Shown: piece after piece, positions 35,283 to 44,143 of the stretch
Layout of the letters: the number at the start of each line of letters is the position of its first letter
Numbering within the stretch: the first letter of the stretch is position 1
Assembly: GCF_002102345.1 (NCBI RefSeq)
Contig: NZ_LQPP01000027.1
Span: 186,001 to 250,000 of the forward strand
From: Mycolicibacterium peregrinum
GTDB taxonomy: Bacteria > Actinomycetota > Actinomycetes > Mycobacteriales > Mycobacteriaceae
DNA: 64,000 nucleotides
Reading direction: 5' to 3'
Position numbers and translations under genes: made by a program
The notes under the pieces: generated by a model
The model's input: the letters and a program-made list of their open reading frames with translations, nothing else
Databases searched by the model: none
What the model was told of the DNA's origin: nothing

Positions 35283-35849
35283 TCAGTCGCGGCAACGCAC
35301 CCCGCGCTCGAAGGTGCGGATGACGGCGGGTGCGGCCGCATGCTGCGGCATCAGGCCGTCCTTGGAATCCTGACAGGCCCACATCACCAGACCGTAGAGC
35401 GCGTGTTCGAGCCACTGGGTGCTCGATTCCGGATCGAACACGCCCTCGGCCTGGCCGCGTTCGATCAGGTTGGTGAGATAGCTGTTGTCCGGCACCGCCT
35501 CGGGTGGCAGGCCGCGGAGAACGTTCGGGTCGTCGAACAGGAACAGGAGTCGGTTGCCGACCGAGATCATCGCGTTGATGACGCGCCGCATGGCCTCGAC
35601 CGCGCAGCCGTCCTCGGGTGCGGCAGCGGCCACGGCGGTGGTCACGACCTGGACCGAGTCGAGAATCGTCGCGTTGATCAGAGATTCCCGGTCGGGAAAG
35701 TAGCGGTGCACCGTGGTGCGGCCGACCCCGGCCGCCTTGGCGATATCGGGCAACGTCGCGGTCCGGTCGTCAGCTAGGACTGCGGCGGCGGCCTCGATGA
35801 TCGCACCACGGGTGCGCGCCTGGGTGGCCGAGAGCTCGCCTGTGCTCAT
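35283..35849 (-). CDS. TetR-family transcriptional regulator
   Basis: 188 residues. The N-terminal helix-turn-helix reads TLPDIAKAAGVGRTTVHRYFPDRESLI. The ligand domain is unremarkable. It lies 22 nt behind the mmpL gene in the same direction, so it is probably the last gene of the mmpS-mmpL-tetR operon and may control it. Many mycobacterial MmpL exporters are controlled by a TetR or MarR repressor encoded next to them. Confidence 0.85.
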   Translation of the reverse strand: MSTGELSATQARTRGAIIEAAAAVLADDRTATLPDIAKAAGVGRTTVHRYFPDRESLINATILDSVQVVTTAVAAAAPEDGCAVEAMRRVINAMISVGNRLLFLFDDPNVLRGLPPEAVPDNSYLTNLIERGQAEGVFDPESSTQWLEHALYGLVMWACQDSKDGLMPQHAAAPAVIRTFERGVRCRD

Positions 35850-35871
35850 GCGTCGATGGTATCGACGCGGG

Positions 35872-38730
35872 TCACGACATTCTCGTCACCGGTATCGGTG
35901 TGGTCCGATCGGAGAGGAAACGCGCCGGCCGCTGGCGTATCGGCAGCGGCCACCAGAACCAGCGGCCGAGGATCGCGGCAATCGTGGGAGTCATCAGCGA
36001 GCGAACGACGAGGGTGTCGAACAGCAGGCCCAGGCCGATGGTGGTGCCGCCCTGGCCGATCGCGATCAGATCACTGGTGGCCATCGAAGCCATGGTGAAG
36101 GCGAACACGAGGCCGGCCGCGGTGACCACGCCGCCCGTGGCGCCCATGGCCCGGATGATGCCGGTGTTGATGCCCGCGCTGACCTCCTCCTTCATCCGTG
36201 AGACCACCAGCAGGTTGTAGTCGGATCCCACCGCCAGCAGGATGATGACCGAGAACGCCAGCGTCATCCAGTGCAGATCGATTCCGAGCAGGTACTGCCA
36301 CACCAGCACCGAAAGGCCGAACGATGCTGCCAGAGAAAGGATCACGGTGCCGACGATCACGAATGACGCGATCAGGGCGCGGGTGATCAACAGCATCACG
36401 ATGAAGATCAACGTGATTGCGCCGCAGGCCGAGATCAGCAGATCCCACTGGGCGCCGACCTGGATGTCCTTGTAGGTGGCCGCGGTGCCGCCGAGGTAGA
36501 TCTTGGCGTCGGCCAGCGGTGTCGTCTTGATCGCCTCGCGCGCCGTCTTTAGGATCGGGTCGACGTGCGAAATTCCCTCGGAGGTGGCCGGATCCACGTC
36601 GTGGGTGATGATGAACTGCGCGGCCTGACCGTCCGGCGAGACCATCAGGTCGAGCCCGCGCTTGAAGTCAGGGTTGTCGAATGCCTCGGGCGGCAGGTAG
36701 AACGAGTCGTCGTTGCGCGCGTCGTCGAATGCCTGGCCCATCACCGATGCCGTATCGGTCATCTTGCCGATCTGGTCGACCAGCCCGTTGAACGTGCTGA
36801 ACATCGTCTTCATGGTGCCCTGCATCGACTTCGAGATGGCGATCATCGGCGGCAGCTGTGCCACCAGCTGCGGCATCAGCTGGTCCATCTCGTTCATGTT
36901 CTTCACCGATTCCGAGAGGGTCTCGGTCATGGTGTCGATGCCGTCGAGCCCGTCGAACAGTGAGCGCATGGATTGGCACATCGGGATGTCGTAGCAGTGC
37001 GGCTCCCAGTACAGGTAGTTCCGCATCGGCCGCATGAAATCGTCGAAATCAGCCATGTGATCCCGCATTTCGTTGGTGCTGGCCTGCATGTCGTTCATGC
37101 TCGCGGTGAGTTCGTGGGTGATGCCGGTCATCCGGTTCATCAGACCCAGCATGTTCTCCATGATCACGATCATCCGGCCGAGATCGTCGGTCAGCGTGTT
37201 CATGTCGCCCATGCGCTCACGGAGGAACTGCAGGTTCTCGGTCATCGACACCGATTGCATGCTCACCTGGAAGGGGACCGAGCTGTGCGCGATGGGACGG
37301 CCCAGCGGCCGGGTGATGCTCTGCACGCGGGCGACGCCGGGTACGCGGATCAGCTCACGGGCGATCTTGTCCAGCACGATCATGTCGGCCGGGTTGCGCA
37401 GGTCCCGTCCCGCATCCACGAGCAGCAGATCTGGATTCATCCGGGCTGCCGTGAAATGCCGTTCGGCGGCGGCATATCCGACGTTGGACGGCAGATCCTT
37501 GGGGATGTAGAGCCGCTCGTTGTAGGACGTCTTGTAGCCGGGCAGCGCCAGCAGTCCGACGAGCGCCACGGCGATGGCGGCGGCCAGAATCGGCACCGGC
37601 CAGCGCACCACCGAGGTACCGAGCCTGCGCCAACCCCGCGAGCGGATCTCGCGCTTGGCGTCGAGCAGGCCGAACCGGCTGCCGACCACCAGCATGGCCG
37701 GCGCGAGCGTGAGAGAGGCCAGCACCACCACGGACATGCCGATGGCGCTGGGGACACCCATGGAGCTGAAGTAGTTCAAGCGGGTGAAGTGCAGGCAGAG
37801 CATGGCGCCGGCAACGGTGAGACCGGAACCGAGGATGACGTGGCCCACGCCGTGAAATGCGGTGTAATAGGCCTCTTCTCGCTCCTGGCCCTTTTGTCTG
37901 GCCTCCTGATACCGGCCGACGAGGAAGATGGCGTAGTCGGTTCCCGCCGCGATGGCCAACGAGGTCAACAAGCTCACCGAGAACGTCGACAAACCGAGCA
38001 TCCCGGCGTGGCCGATCGCGGCCACCACACCACGCGAGGCCGACATCTCCAACAGCACCACGATCAGCATCAGCAGCATGGTGGCGAACGACCGGTAGAC
38101 GACGATCAGCATCACCGCGATCACCGCGATCGTGACGAAGGTGATCTTGACCATGCTCTTGTCGCCGGCCTCGTTCATGTCCGTGGTGAGCGGACCTTGG
38201 CCGGTGACATAGGCTTTCACGCCCGCAGGCGGGTGCGAGTCGTCGATGATCTTGCGCACTGCGGCGACCGATTCGTTGGCCAGCGTCTCGCCCTGGTTGC
38301 CGGCGAGGTTCACCTGGACGTAGGCGGCCTTGCCGTCGGTGCTCTGCGATCCGGCAGCGGTGATCAGGTCGCCCCAGTAGTTCTGTACGTGCTGAACGTG
38401 TTCGGTGTCGGCCTGAAGCGTGCGAACCAGTTCGTCGTAGTAGTGGTGGGCTTCGGTGCCCAGCGGCTGGTCACCCTCCAGCACCACCATCGCGATGGTG
38501 TCCGAGTCGAACTGGTCGAACCGCTCGCCGATTTTCTTCATCGCCACCAACGCCGGTGCGTCCTGCGGCGACAGCGACACAGCGTGCTCGTGTCCGACGA
38601 CCTCGAGCTGGGGGACCAGCGCGTTCAGGACGACGACGAGGACGACCCACGCCAGGATGATCGGGATCGCGGCCACGCGGATGACGCGGGCGATGCCCTT
38701 GTGTTCAGGGGTGGCGGCGTGGTTGCTCAT
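35872..38730 (-). CDS. MmpL-family RND transporter (MmpL4/MmpL5-like)
   Basis: 952 residues, close to MmpL4 and MmpL5 (about 965). Twelve membrane segments and two large outer loops: loop 1 after the first segment, and loop 2 with a long Met-rich helical hairpin (about 480-690). That hairpin contains the cysteine pair EPHCYDIPMCQSM typical of the MmpL4/5 group, and the membrane half carries the proton-relay DY pairs (GTDYAIFLVGRYQEA, GSDYNLLVVSRMKEE). It exports lipids or siderophores with its MmpS partner, energised by the proton gradient. M. tuberculosis MmpL4/5 export mycobactins. Starts by a 4-nt overlap with mmpS. Confidence 0.9.
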   Translation of the reverse strand: MSNHAATPEHKGIARVIRVAAIPIILAWVVLVVVLNALVPQLEVVGHEHAVSLSPQDAPALVAMKKIGERFDQFDSDTIAMVVLEGDQPLGTEAHHYYDELVRTLQADTEHVQHVQNYWGDLITAAGSQSTDGKAAYVQVNLAGNQGETLANESVAAVRKIIDDSHPPAGVKAYVTGQGPLTTDMNEAGDKSMVKITFVTIAVIAVMLIVVYRSFATMLLMLIVVLLEMSASRGVVAAIGHAGMLGLSTFSVSLLTSLAIAAGTDYAIFLVGRYQEARQKGQEREEAYYTAFHGVGHVILGSGLTVAGAMLCLHFTRLNYFSSMGVPSAIGMSVVVLASLTLAPAMLVVGSRFGLLDAKREIRSRGWRRLGTSVVRWPVPILAAAIAVALVGLLALPGYKTSYNERLYIPKDLPSNVGYAAAERHFTAARMNPDLLLVDAGRDLRNPADMIVLDKIARELIRVPGVARVQSITRPLGRPIAHSSVPFQVSMQSVSMTENLQFLRERMGDMNTLTDDLGRMIVIMENMLGLMNRMTGITHELTASMNDMQASTNEMRDHMADFDDFMRPMRNYLYWEPHCYDIPMCQSMRSLFDGLDGIDTMTETLSESVKNMNEMDQLMPQLVAQLPPMIAISKSMQGTMKTMFSTFNGLVDQIGKMTDTASVMGQAFDDARNDDSFYLPPEAFDNPDFKRGLDLMVSPDGQAAQFIITHDVDPATSEGISHVDPILKTAREAIKTTPLADAKIYLGGTAATYKDIQVGAQWDLLISACGAITLIFIVMLLITRALIASFVIVGTVILSLAASFGLSVLVWQYLLGIDLHWMTLAFSVIILLAVGSDYNLLVVSRMKEEVSAGINTGIIRAMGATGGVVTAAGLVFAFTMASMATSDLIAIGQGGTTIGLGLLFDTLVVRSLMTPTIAAILGRWFWWPLPIRQRPARFLSDRTTPIPVTRMS

Positions 38731-39167
38731 GCGGCCTTGTCCAAGCAGAAGGCCTGGGCGTCGTGCTGGTTCACGGTCTGCTCGTCACGGACGTCGCCGT
38801 TGACGACGATCCGGCAGGTGATCACGTTGCTATCTCCTTGTGCAACCACATTCGCGAACACTGTCGGCAAGGTGGTGACCACCTCGTGTCGCCAGGGCAG
38901 CGAGCTGAAACTCTCGGTGTGCGGTTGGGCGTCGGCATCCAGGAAGCTGACGTGCCCGCTGGTCCCGCTCGGGCCCTCGATCTCGTAGACGACGCGCTTG
39001 GGGTTGAACTCGACGATGTCGTCCCCGGCCGACTGGCCTGGGTCGGTGTTGATGTGGGTGCCGAAGATGCCGTGCATCCGGTTCATCGCGAAGCCGCTGA
39101 CGGCAAGCGCCGCTACCAACACCAAGGGAATCCAGAAGCGTTTGGCGAGCCGAAATAGCGTAGCCAC
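38727..39167 (-). CDS. MmpS-family membrane protein (MmpL partner)
   Basis: 146 residues from GTG 39167, which has GGAGAGG about 10 nt upstream and gives the usual MmpS length and start (FRLAKRFWIPLVLVAALAV, one membrane segment). The outer domain contains NPKRVVYEIEGPSGTSGHVSFLD and two late cysteines (TCRIVVNGDVRDE, AFCLD) as in MmpS4/5. Longer in-frame starts at 39215 and 39197 are less likely. It is a periplasmic accessory of the exporter. Confidence 0.88.
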   Translation of the reverse strand: MATLFRLAKRFWIPLVLVAALAVSGFAMNRMHGIFGTHINTDPGQSAGDDIVEFNPKRVVYEIEGPSGTSGHVSFLDADAQPHTESFSSLPWRHEVVTTLPTVFANVVAQGDSNVITCRIVVNGDVRDEQTVNQHDAQAFCLDKAA

Positions 39168-39474
39168 GGCAAAATCCACCTCTCCGGTTCGGCGCATGCC
39201 GACGGAAAACCCCATCCGACCGCGTTTTGATCGGCTGAACGTAACAGGCCCTTAGTGGATCCTCAACGTTCCATTAAGGGATATTGAGATACCTCACAGT
39301 TACTTCCCAAACGGAATTTTTAGCCCCCTACGAGGCAGTGTGCAGCGCACACGGCCTCCGGGATCTGGCTCCAGCGAACAAGATTGGGCGTCGAAGTGGA
39401 CGGCCTAGGAAGCCCGTCGACACTGTTCGCGGTTTGCCGCCGCAATCGAGAGCTGCCTCGGACCTGTGACGCCC
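39168..39474. other. Non-coding region upstream of mmpS
   Basis: This 307-bp stretch separates mmpS from the D-2-hydroxyacid dehydrogenase 3' end. It is AT-richer around 39240-39330, as expected for a promoter, and carries the inverted repeat at 39249. A 61-codon open frame at 39284-39469 (plus strand) has no ribosome-binding site and resembles nothing known. It is not called a gene. Confidence 0.6.
39249..39280. promoter_or_regulatory. Inverted repeat upstream of mmpS, candidate operator
   Basis: CCCTTAGTGG (39249-39258) and CCATTAAGGG (39271-39280) are inverted copies with 9 of 10 positions matching, separated by 12 nt. It lies 82 bp ahead of the mmpS start codon, in an AT-rich promoter-like stretch. 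It could bind the TetR protein encoded at the end of the operon. Confidence 0.45.
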
Positions 39475-40434
39475 CTACGCGGTCAGCAGTCGCAGTGGGG
39501 AACCGGCGCAGTAGGCGGCGATGTCCTCGACGATGTCGCGGTAGAAGATGGACATGACCGTCTGGGTGACGTAGCCGAGGTGCGGCGTCAGCAGCGTGTT
39601 GGGCAGGGACGTCAGTGGGTTGCGCGCCGGCAGCGGCTCGTGCTGGTAGACGTCGAGCGCTGCACCGCGAATCTGGTTGCTGCGCAGGGCTTCGACGAGG
39701 GCCGGCTCATCGATGAGGCCGCCTCGCGAGGTGTTCACCAGGATCGCCGTCGGCTTCATCGCCGCCAGCTCGGCGCGGCCCACCAGTCCATGGGTCGAAT
39801 CGGCCAGCACCATGTGCAGCGACACCACGTCGGCGTCTGCGAATAGGGCGTCGCGATCCACCCGGACGACACCGGCCTTGGCAGCACGCTCGTCGGTGAG
39901 GTTGGGGCTCCATGCGATGACCTCCATGCCGAAGGCCTTGCCGATCGCGGCGACCCGGCTGCCGATCCGGCCCACCCCGATCAGGCCGAGGGTCGCCCCG
40001 TGCAGGTCGGTGCCGATGGTGCTCTGCCACAGCCCGTCACGGATGCGCTGATCCTCGGTGGTCAGGTGGCGTTGCAGCCCCAGGATGAGTGCCCAGGTGT
40101 GTTCGACGGTCGGGGTGACGGCGCCGCCGGTGCCCGAGACGATGATGCCGAGGCGCCCTGCCGCGGCGACGTCGATCGCGGCGTTGAAGGGCCCGGTCGT
40201 CACGAGCAGTTTCAGCGCGGGCAGCTCGGCGAGCAGTGCTCCGTCGAGCGGAGTGCGTTCCCGCATCGCGACGACGACCTCGTGGCCGGCCAGGGTCTCG
40301 ACCAATGCGGGGCCGGGGGAGATGTGTTCCCTGACAGCGGTGATCTGCACCGGGCGGGGAATCGGTGACCAGTCGACGGTGTCGGCGATGCCCTGGTAGT
40401 CGTCGAGGACGGCGATGCGCAGCGGTTCGGTCAT
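39475..40434 (-). CDS. D-2-hydroxyacid dehydrogenase family protein
   Basis: 319 residues. NAD-binding motif GLIGVGRIG sits mid-protein. The catalytic Arg is in VNTSRGGLIDE, the Glu in DVYQHEPLP and the His in LLTPHLGYVT, so the active site is complete. It reduces a 2-keto acid or oxidises a D-2-hydroxy acid. The last gene of the GntR-linked catabolic operon, 3 nt behind the amidohydrolase. Physiological substrate unknown. Confidence 0.87.
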   Translation of the reverse strand: MTEPLRIAVLDDYQGIADTVDWSPIPRPVQITAVREHISPGPALVETLAGHEVVVAMRERTPLDGALLAELPALKLLVTTGPFNAAIDVAAAGRLGIIVSGTGGAVTPTVEHTWALILGLQRHLTTEDQRIRDGLWQSTIGTDLHGATLGLIGVGRIGSRVAAIGKAFGMEVIAWSPNLTDERAAKAGVVRVDRDALFADADVVSLHMVLADSTHGLVGRAELAAMKPTAILVNTSRGGLIDEPALVEALRSNQIRGAALDVYQHEPLPARNPLTSLPNTLLTPHLGYVTQTVMSIFYRDIVEDIAAYCAGSPLRLLTA

Positions 40435-40437
40435 CGC

Positions 40438-41706
40438 TCAGTAGGCGTTCGGATCGTTCTGCACGGCCGGCGGCACCGGATGCTGGTAGAGCCGGGAGGC
40501 GTTCTCCCAGGTGATCTTCCGGATCACCTCGGCGGGCAGGCCCTGGATCTGTTCGTGGATGATGCGTTGGGTGTGCGGCCAGGTTGAATCGCAGTGGGGG
40601 TAGTCGGCTTCGAGCAGGATGTTGCCGGTGCCGATCCGTTCGTGCTGGATGAACGACGACTGGTCCTCGACCGCGCAGAACCAGAAGTTCCTGGTGAACA
40701 CCTCGGCGGGGGAGAGGGTTTCGCCCAACGCCTTCCAGGTTCCGTACATCTGGTGGTAGCTGAGCATGTGATCGAGCCGGTCGAGTAGCCCTGCGACCCA
40801 ACCGATTCCGCCCTCCGACAGGCAGATCTTGAGATCGGGGTGCCGGCTGGGCAGGCCCGAGTACAGCCAGTCCACCGCGGCGGTGATGGCGTAGGCGAAG
40901 AACAGCACTCCCTGCACGTCCGGTGGGGCATCGTCGGTGGTGGACGGCGCCGAACCGGAGGAGCCGATGTGCAGGTTGACCACAGTGCCCGTCTCGGCGC
41001 ACGCCGCCATCATCGGTTCCCAGTACCCGGAATGGATGGTCGGCAGGCCGAGCATGGCCGGGTTCTCGCTGAAGGTCACGGCGTGGAAGCCGCGCTCGGC
41101 GTTCTCGTAGATCATCTGCGCACCGACCTCGGGGTCGAGCAGCCACGGCAGCTGGCACGGGATGATCCGCTCGGGATAGGCGCCGGCCCACGCCTCAAGG
41201 TGCCAGTCGTTCCAGGCCCGCACAGCCGCCATCGCCAGGTCCCGGTCCTTGGTCACCTGCTGCAGCCGTTGGCCGGCGAACCCGGGCAGGAACGACGGGA
41301 AGTTGAGCGAGGCGTACACGCCGTTGAGGTCCATGTCCCTGACGCGTTCGTGAATGTCCCAGGCGCCGCGGCGCATCTCGTCGAAACGGGCGGGCTCGAA
41401 ACCGTATTCGGAGACCGGGCGGCCGACCACCGCGTTGAATCCGACGTTGGGCAGCGACTGCCCGTCGTACATCCAGGTCTGCCCGCCGTTCTCGGTATCG
41501 ACGACTTTCGGGGCGCGGTCGGCGAACTTGCGGGGTACGCGGCCGGTGAAGGTGTCGGGTGGCTCGACGATGTGATCGTCGACGGAGATCACGGTGTAGA
41601 GACGTTCGGCCCGTTCGGGTTCGGGCAGAAACGTGACCGTGCGTTCAGAACCCTTCTGCGCTGTGGTGAAGTCGAGATTGCCTGCGAGTTCGTCGATGGA
41701 CTTCAT
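40438..41706 (-). CDS. Amidohydrolase-2 family (ACMSD-like) metal-dependent hydrolase/decarboxylase
   Basis: 422 residues. The metal site starts with VISVDDHIVEPPD, and later ligand regions include VVNLHIGSSG and LLEADYPHCDSTWPHT. This form, with VDDHxxEPP, is abundant in mycobacteria and related to aminocarboxymuconate-semialdehyde decarboxylase. It lies 21 nt behind the aldolase gene. It may decarboxylate or hydrolyse an intermediate of the pathway begun by the neighbouring acyl-CoA ligase. Confidence 0.85.
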   Translation of the reverse strand: MKSIDELAGNLDFTTAQKGSERTVTFLPEPERAERLYTVISVDDHIVEPPDTFTGRVPRKFADRAPKVVDTENGGQTWMYDGQSLPNVGFNAVVGRPVSEYGFEPARFDEMRRGAWDIHERVRDMDLNGVYASLNFPSFLPGFAGQRLQQVTKDRDLAMAAVRAWNDWHLEAWAGAYPERIIPCQLPWLLDPEVGAQMIYENAERGFHAVTFSENPAMLGLPTIHSGYWEPMMAACAETGTVVNLHIGSSGSAPSTTDDAPPDVQGVLFFAYAITAAVDWLYSGLPSRHPDLKICLSEGGIGWVAGLLDRLDHMLSYHQMYGTWKALGETLSPAEVFTRNFWFCAVEDQSSFIQHERIGTGNILLEADYPHCDSTWPHTQRIIHEQIQGLPAEVIRKITWENASRLYQHPVPPAVQNDPNAY

Positions 41707-41727
41707 GGGCTGAATCTCCTTGCTGCC

Positions 41728-42501
41728 TCAGGTCAGGACTTCTGGGTCGGCCTTGATGGTCATGCGGGCCGCTCCGGCCCAGTACACGTCGGCGGCCCGC
41801 TCGATGAGCGAGGCCTGCATGCCGTACATGTCGGAGCGATTCATGGCGGTGGGCTCGCGGCCGGTCAGCATCACCTGGTAGGCCAGCTTGCACACCCGGT
41901 CGATCGATGCGGCCCGGTACACCGCCTCGGCCACGGTGCCTCCAGTGGTGATGACGCCGTGGTTGGCCAGGATGGTGAGGTTGGCCGCGCCGATCCGCTC
42001 GGCGAGTTCGCGGGCCCGCGGTGCCGAATCGACCTCACCGTCATAGGTTTCGACCAGGCACATGTCGTCGAGGAACAGCGAGCCGGTCTGGTGCACCAGG
42101 TCCGGCAGCTTGCCCAACGCGGCGATGAGGCTCACGTAATAGGGATGGTTGTGGATGACGACGCGGGCGTCGTCGCGTCTGCGGTGCAGTTCGGTGTGGA
42201 TGTGGATGGCCGGGGTGACATCCCAGCGTCCCCGCACCACGTGCGCATCCTCGTCGACGACGCAGATGTCGGATGCGGTGAGTTCCTGCCACCACAGGCC
42301 CCATGGATTGACCAGCATCTCGGTGCGCCCTTCGGGCTGCCAGGTGATGTGGCCTGCCATGTTCTCGGCGAATCCGATGCCGGCAAGGTGCCGGAACGCC
42401 ACGGCCAGCGTCTGCTCCTCGGTCAGGTCGACCCCGATCGGCGGGGTCACCGACGGAGACCACACTTTCAGCCCGCCCTCGCGCCTCTCACCGACGTTCA
42501 T
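41728..42501 (-). CDS. Class II aldolase/adducin family protein
   Basis: 257 residues from ATG 42501 with GGGAG upstream. Metal-binding region ARVVIHNHPYY supplies two His, and a further His is in ILANHGVITTGG, which together with the preceding Glu region forms the zinc site of class II aldolases. Members cleave or decarboxylate hydroxy acids and sugars. It overlaps the acyl-CoA ligase by 14 nt. Confidence 0.85.
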   Translation of the reverse strand: MNVGERREGGLKVWSPSVTPPIGVDLTEEQTLAVAFRHLAGIGFAENMAGHITWQPEGRTEMLVNPWGLWWQELTASDICVVDEDAHVVRGRWDVTPAIHIHTELHRRRDDARVVIHNHPYYVSLIAALGKLPDLVHQTGSLFLDDMCLVETYDGEVDSAPRARELAERIGAANLTILANHGVITTGGTVAEAVYRAASIDRVCKLAYQVMLTGREPTAMNRSDMYGMQASLIERAADVYWAGAARMTIKADPEVLT

Positions 42502-44086
42502 AGCCGTCTCCCAACCGCGTCCGGATGTCTTCGCGGAGTTGTCCTTTGGCGATCTTTCCGCCCGAGGACCGGGGCAGCTCATCGAGCACGATGAGCCGCT
42601 CGGGAAGCAATTCCTTCGACATACCCTTGGCCAGGAGGTGCTCGACGAGCCCGGGGAGATCGATCGTTCGGCCGTTGGAGCGCGCGACAGGTTCTATGTA
42701 GACGCAGACCTTCTCGCCGAAGACCGGGTCGGGCATGGCCACCGCGGCCGCGACGGCCACGGCGGGATGCGTCGTCACCGCATCCTCGACTTCACCCGCA
42801 CTGATGTTCTTGCCGCCGCGCACGATGAAATCCGAGGTGCGGCCGGTGACCGACAGGTAGCCCTCGGCGTCGATCTCGCAGATGTCACCCATCCGCATCC
42901 AGCCGTCCGGGGTGTAGAGCTTGTCGTGGTCCACCCCGCCCAGATAACCGAGGCTGGTAGCCGGTCCACGGCAGGCCGGTTGCCCACGCCCGGTCGAGGT
43001 CACGTCGTCGTCGCCGTCGAACAGACGCACCGCCATCTCGGGCACCAGCCGGCCGGCGGTACGCAGCCTGCGTTCCCGGGAATCCTGCAGTGTCGTGCCG
43101 CTCAGCAGGCCGGTTTCGTTGGAGCCGTAGAACTGCAGGATGGTGGCGCCGGTGAGGTCCTCGAAGTCGGCGGCGCGCCGGTACGGCAGCGCCTCGCCGC
43201 CGGTGAAGACCACGCGCAGCGAGCTCAGGTCGTTTTCCCGGGCTGCCGGGTCGGCCATGATCATCATCAATTGGGTACTGACACAGCACAACACGCTGAC
43301 CCTGTGGCGTGCGATCGCCTCACATGCGGCCTTCGCGTCGAACTTTTCCAGCAGGATCGTGGTGGCACCGAGGTAGATCGGGGTGGTGTGGGCGGTCCAG
43401 ATGCCGAACCCGAACGGTGCCGGGATGACGGGCAGGAAGATGTCATCCGACGTCAGCGCGCCGTTGGCAACCGCCTGCTGGTGGAAGTAGTGCCACCGGT
43501 TCTGCGTGTGCACAACGCATTTGGGTAGTCCCGTGGTACCCGAGGTCGAGTTGATCAGGAACACCTCGTCGGCGCCGACACCCGCGGCCGGTGGTCGCGG
43601 TGGGGTGTCAGTGTCGAGGGACAAACCGTCCAACACCAGCGCGCTGATCTCGTGGGTCAGTTCGGACACGGTGGTTTGTGCCGACGGGTGCCGCGCGGCA
43701 TCACTGATCAGCAGGCGCGGCTTAGTGGTCCGCAGGATCTGGGTGGCCTCGCGGGTCCCGGCGCGGGCGCCGATCCCGACGACGACCGCGCCGCACCGCT
43801 CGATCGCCACGAACAAGACATGGATGGCTGTGGTGTCGCCGTGCCAGACCGCGACGCGATCACCGAGTGTGACGCCAAGGCCGGCCAGCTGGGCAGCGAG
43901 TAGCGATGCGGCACGGTCGAATTCGCGCCAGGTGAGCGTGGTGTTGGGGTAGTCGACATAGGCGGGCTTGTCGGGTTGGGCGACGGCGTGTTCGCGCACG
44001 GTCTGCGAGAGTGTGCGGTCCGACCACCATCCGGCCGTCCGGTAGTGGACTGCGTCGGCAGCATGGGCGGCGTCGCCAGCCTTCAT
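42488..44086 (-). CDS. Class I adenylate-forming enzyme, acyl-CoA synthetase
   Basis: 532 residues from ATG 44086 (a TTG two codons earlier is possible). P-loop-like STSGTTGLPK, later motifs FYGSNETGLLSG, GWMRMGDICEID and SDFIVRGGKNISAGEVED, and the terminal lysine in LPRSSGGKIAKGQLRED. It activates a carboxylic acid to its CoA thioester. The acid is unknown; short branched or aromatic acids are common substrates of this group. Probably the first enzyme gene of the operon. Confidence 0.87.
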   Translation of the reverse strand: MKAGDAAHAADAVHYRTAGWWSDRTLSQTVREHAVAQPDKPAYVDYPNTTLTWREFDRAASLLAAQLAGLGVTLGDRVAVWHGDTTAIHVLFVAIERCGAVVVGIGARAGTREATQILRTTKPRLLISDAARHPSAQTTVSELTHEISALVLDGLSLDTDTPPRPPAAGVGADEVFLINSTSGTTGLPKCVVHTQNRWHYFHQQAVANGALTSDDIFLPVIPAPFGFGIWTAHTTPIYLGATTILLEKFDAKAACEAIARHRVSVLCCVSTQLMMIMADPAARENDLSSLRVVFTGGEALPYRRAADFEDLTGATILQFYGSNETGLLSGTTLQDSRERRLRTAGRLVPEMAVRLFDGDDDVTSTGRGQPACRGPATSLGYLGGVDHDKLYTPDGWMRMGDICEIDAEGYLSVTGRTSDFIVRGGKNISAGEVEDAVTTHPAVAVAAAVAMPDPVFGEKVCVYIEPVARSNGRTIDLPGLVEHLLAKGMSKELLPERLIVLDELPRSSGGKIAKGQLREDIRTRLGDGYERR

Positions 44087-44143
44087 CACCAAATCATATG
44101 AAAATAAGACACTCTGTCAACGGTCGCATCGTGGCGCCCCCGT

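Noticed and set aside
36973..38988. A 671-codon open frame antisense to mmpL and mmpS
   Set aside because: His/Arg/Gly-rich antisense shadow; the opposite strand encodes a complete MmpL.
39284..39469. 61-codon open frame between mmpS and the dehydrogenase gene
   Set aside because: No ribosome-binding site, no conserved sequence, overlaps an AT-rich promoter-like region.
43140..43376. Plus-strand small open frame inside the acyl-CoA ligase gene
   Set aside because: Antisense to a complete enzyme gene, no site or family.
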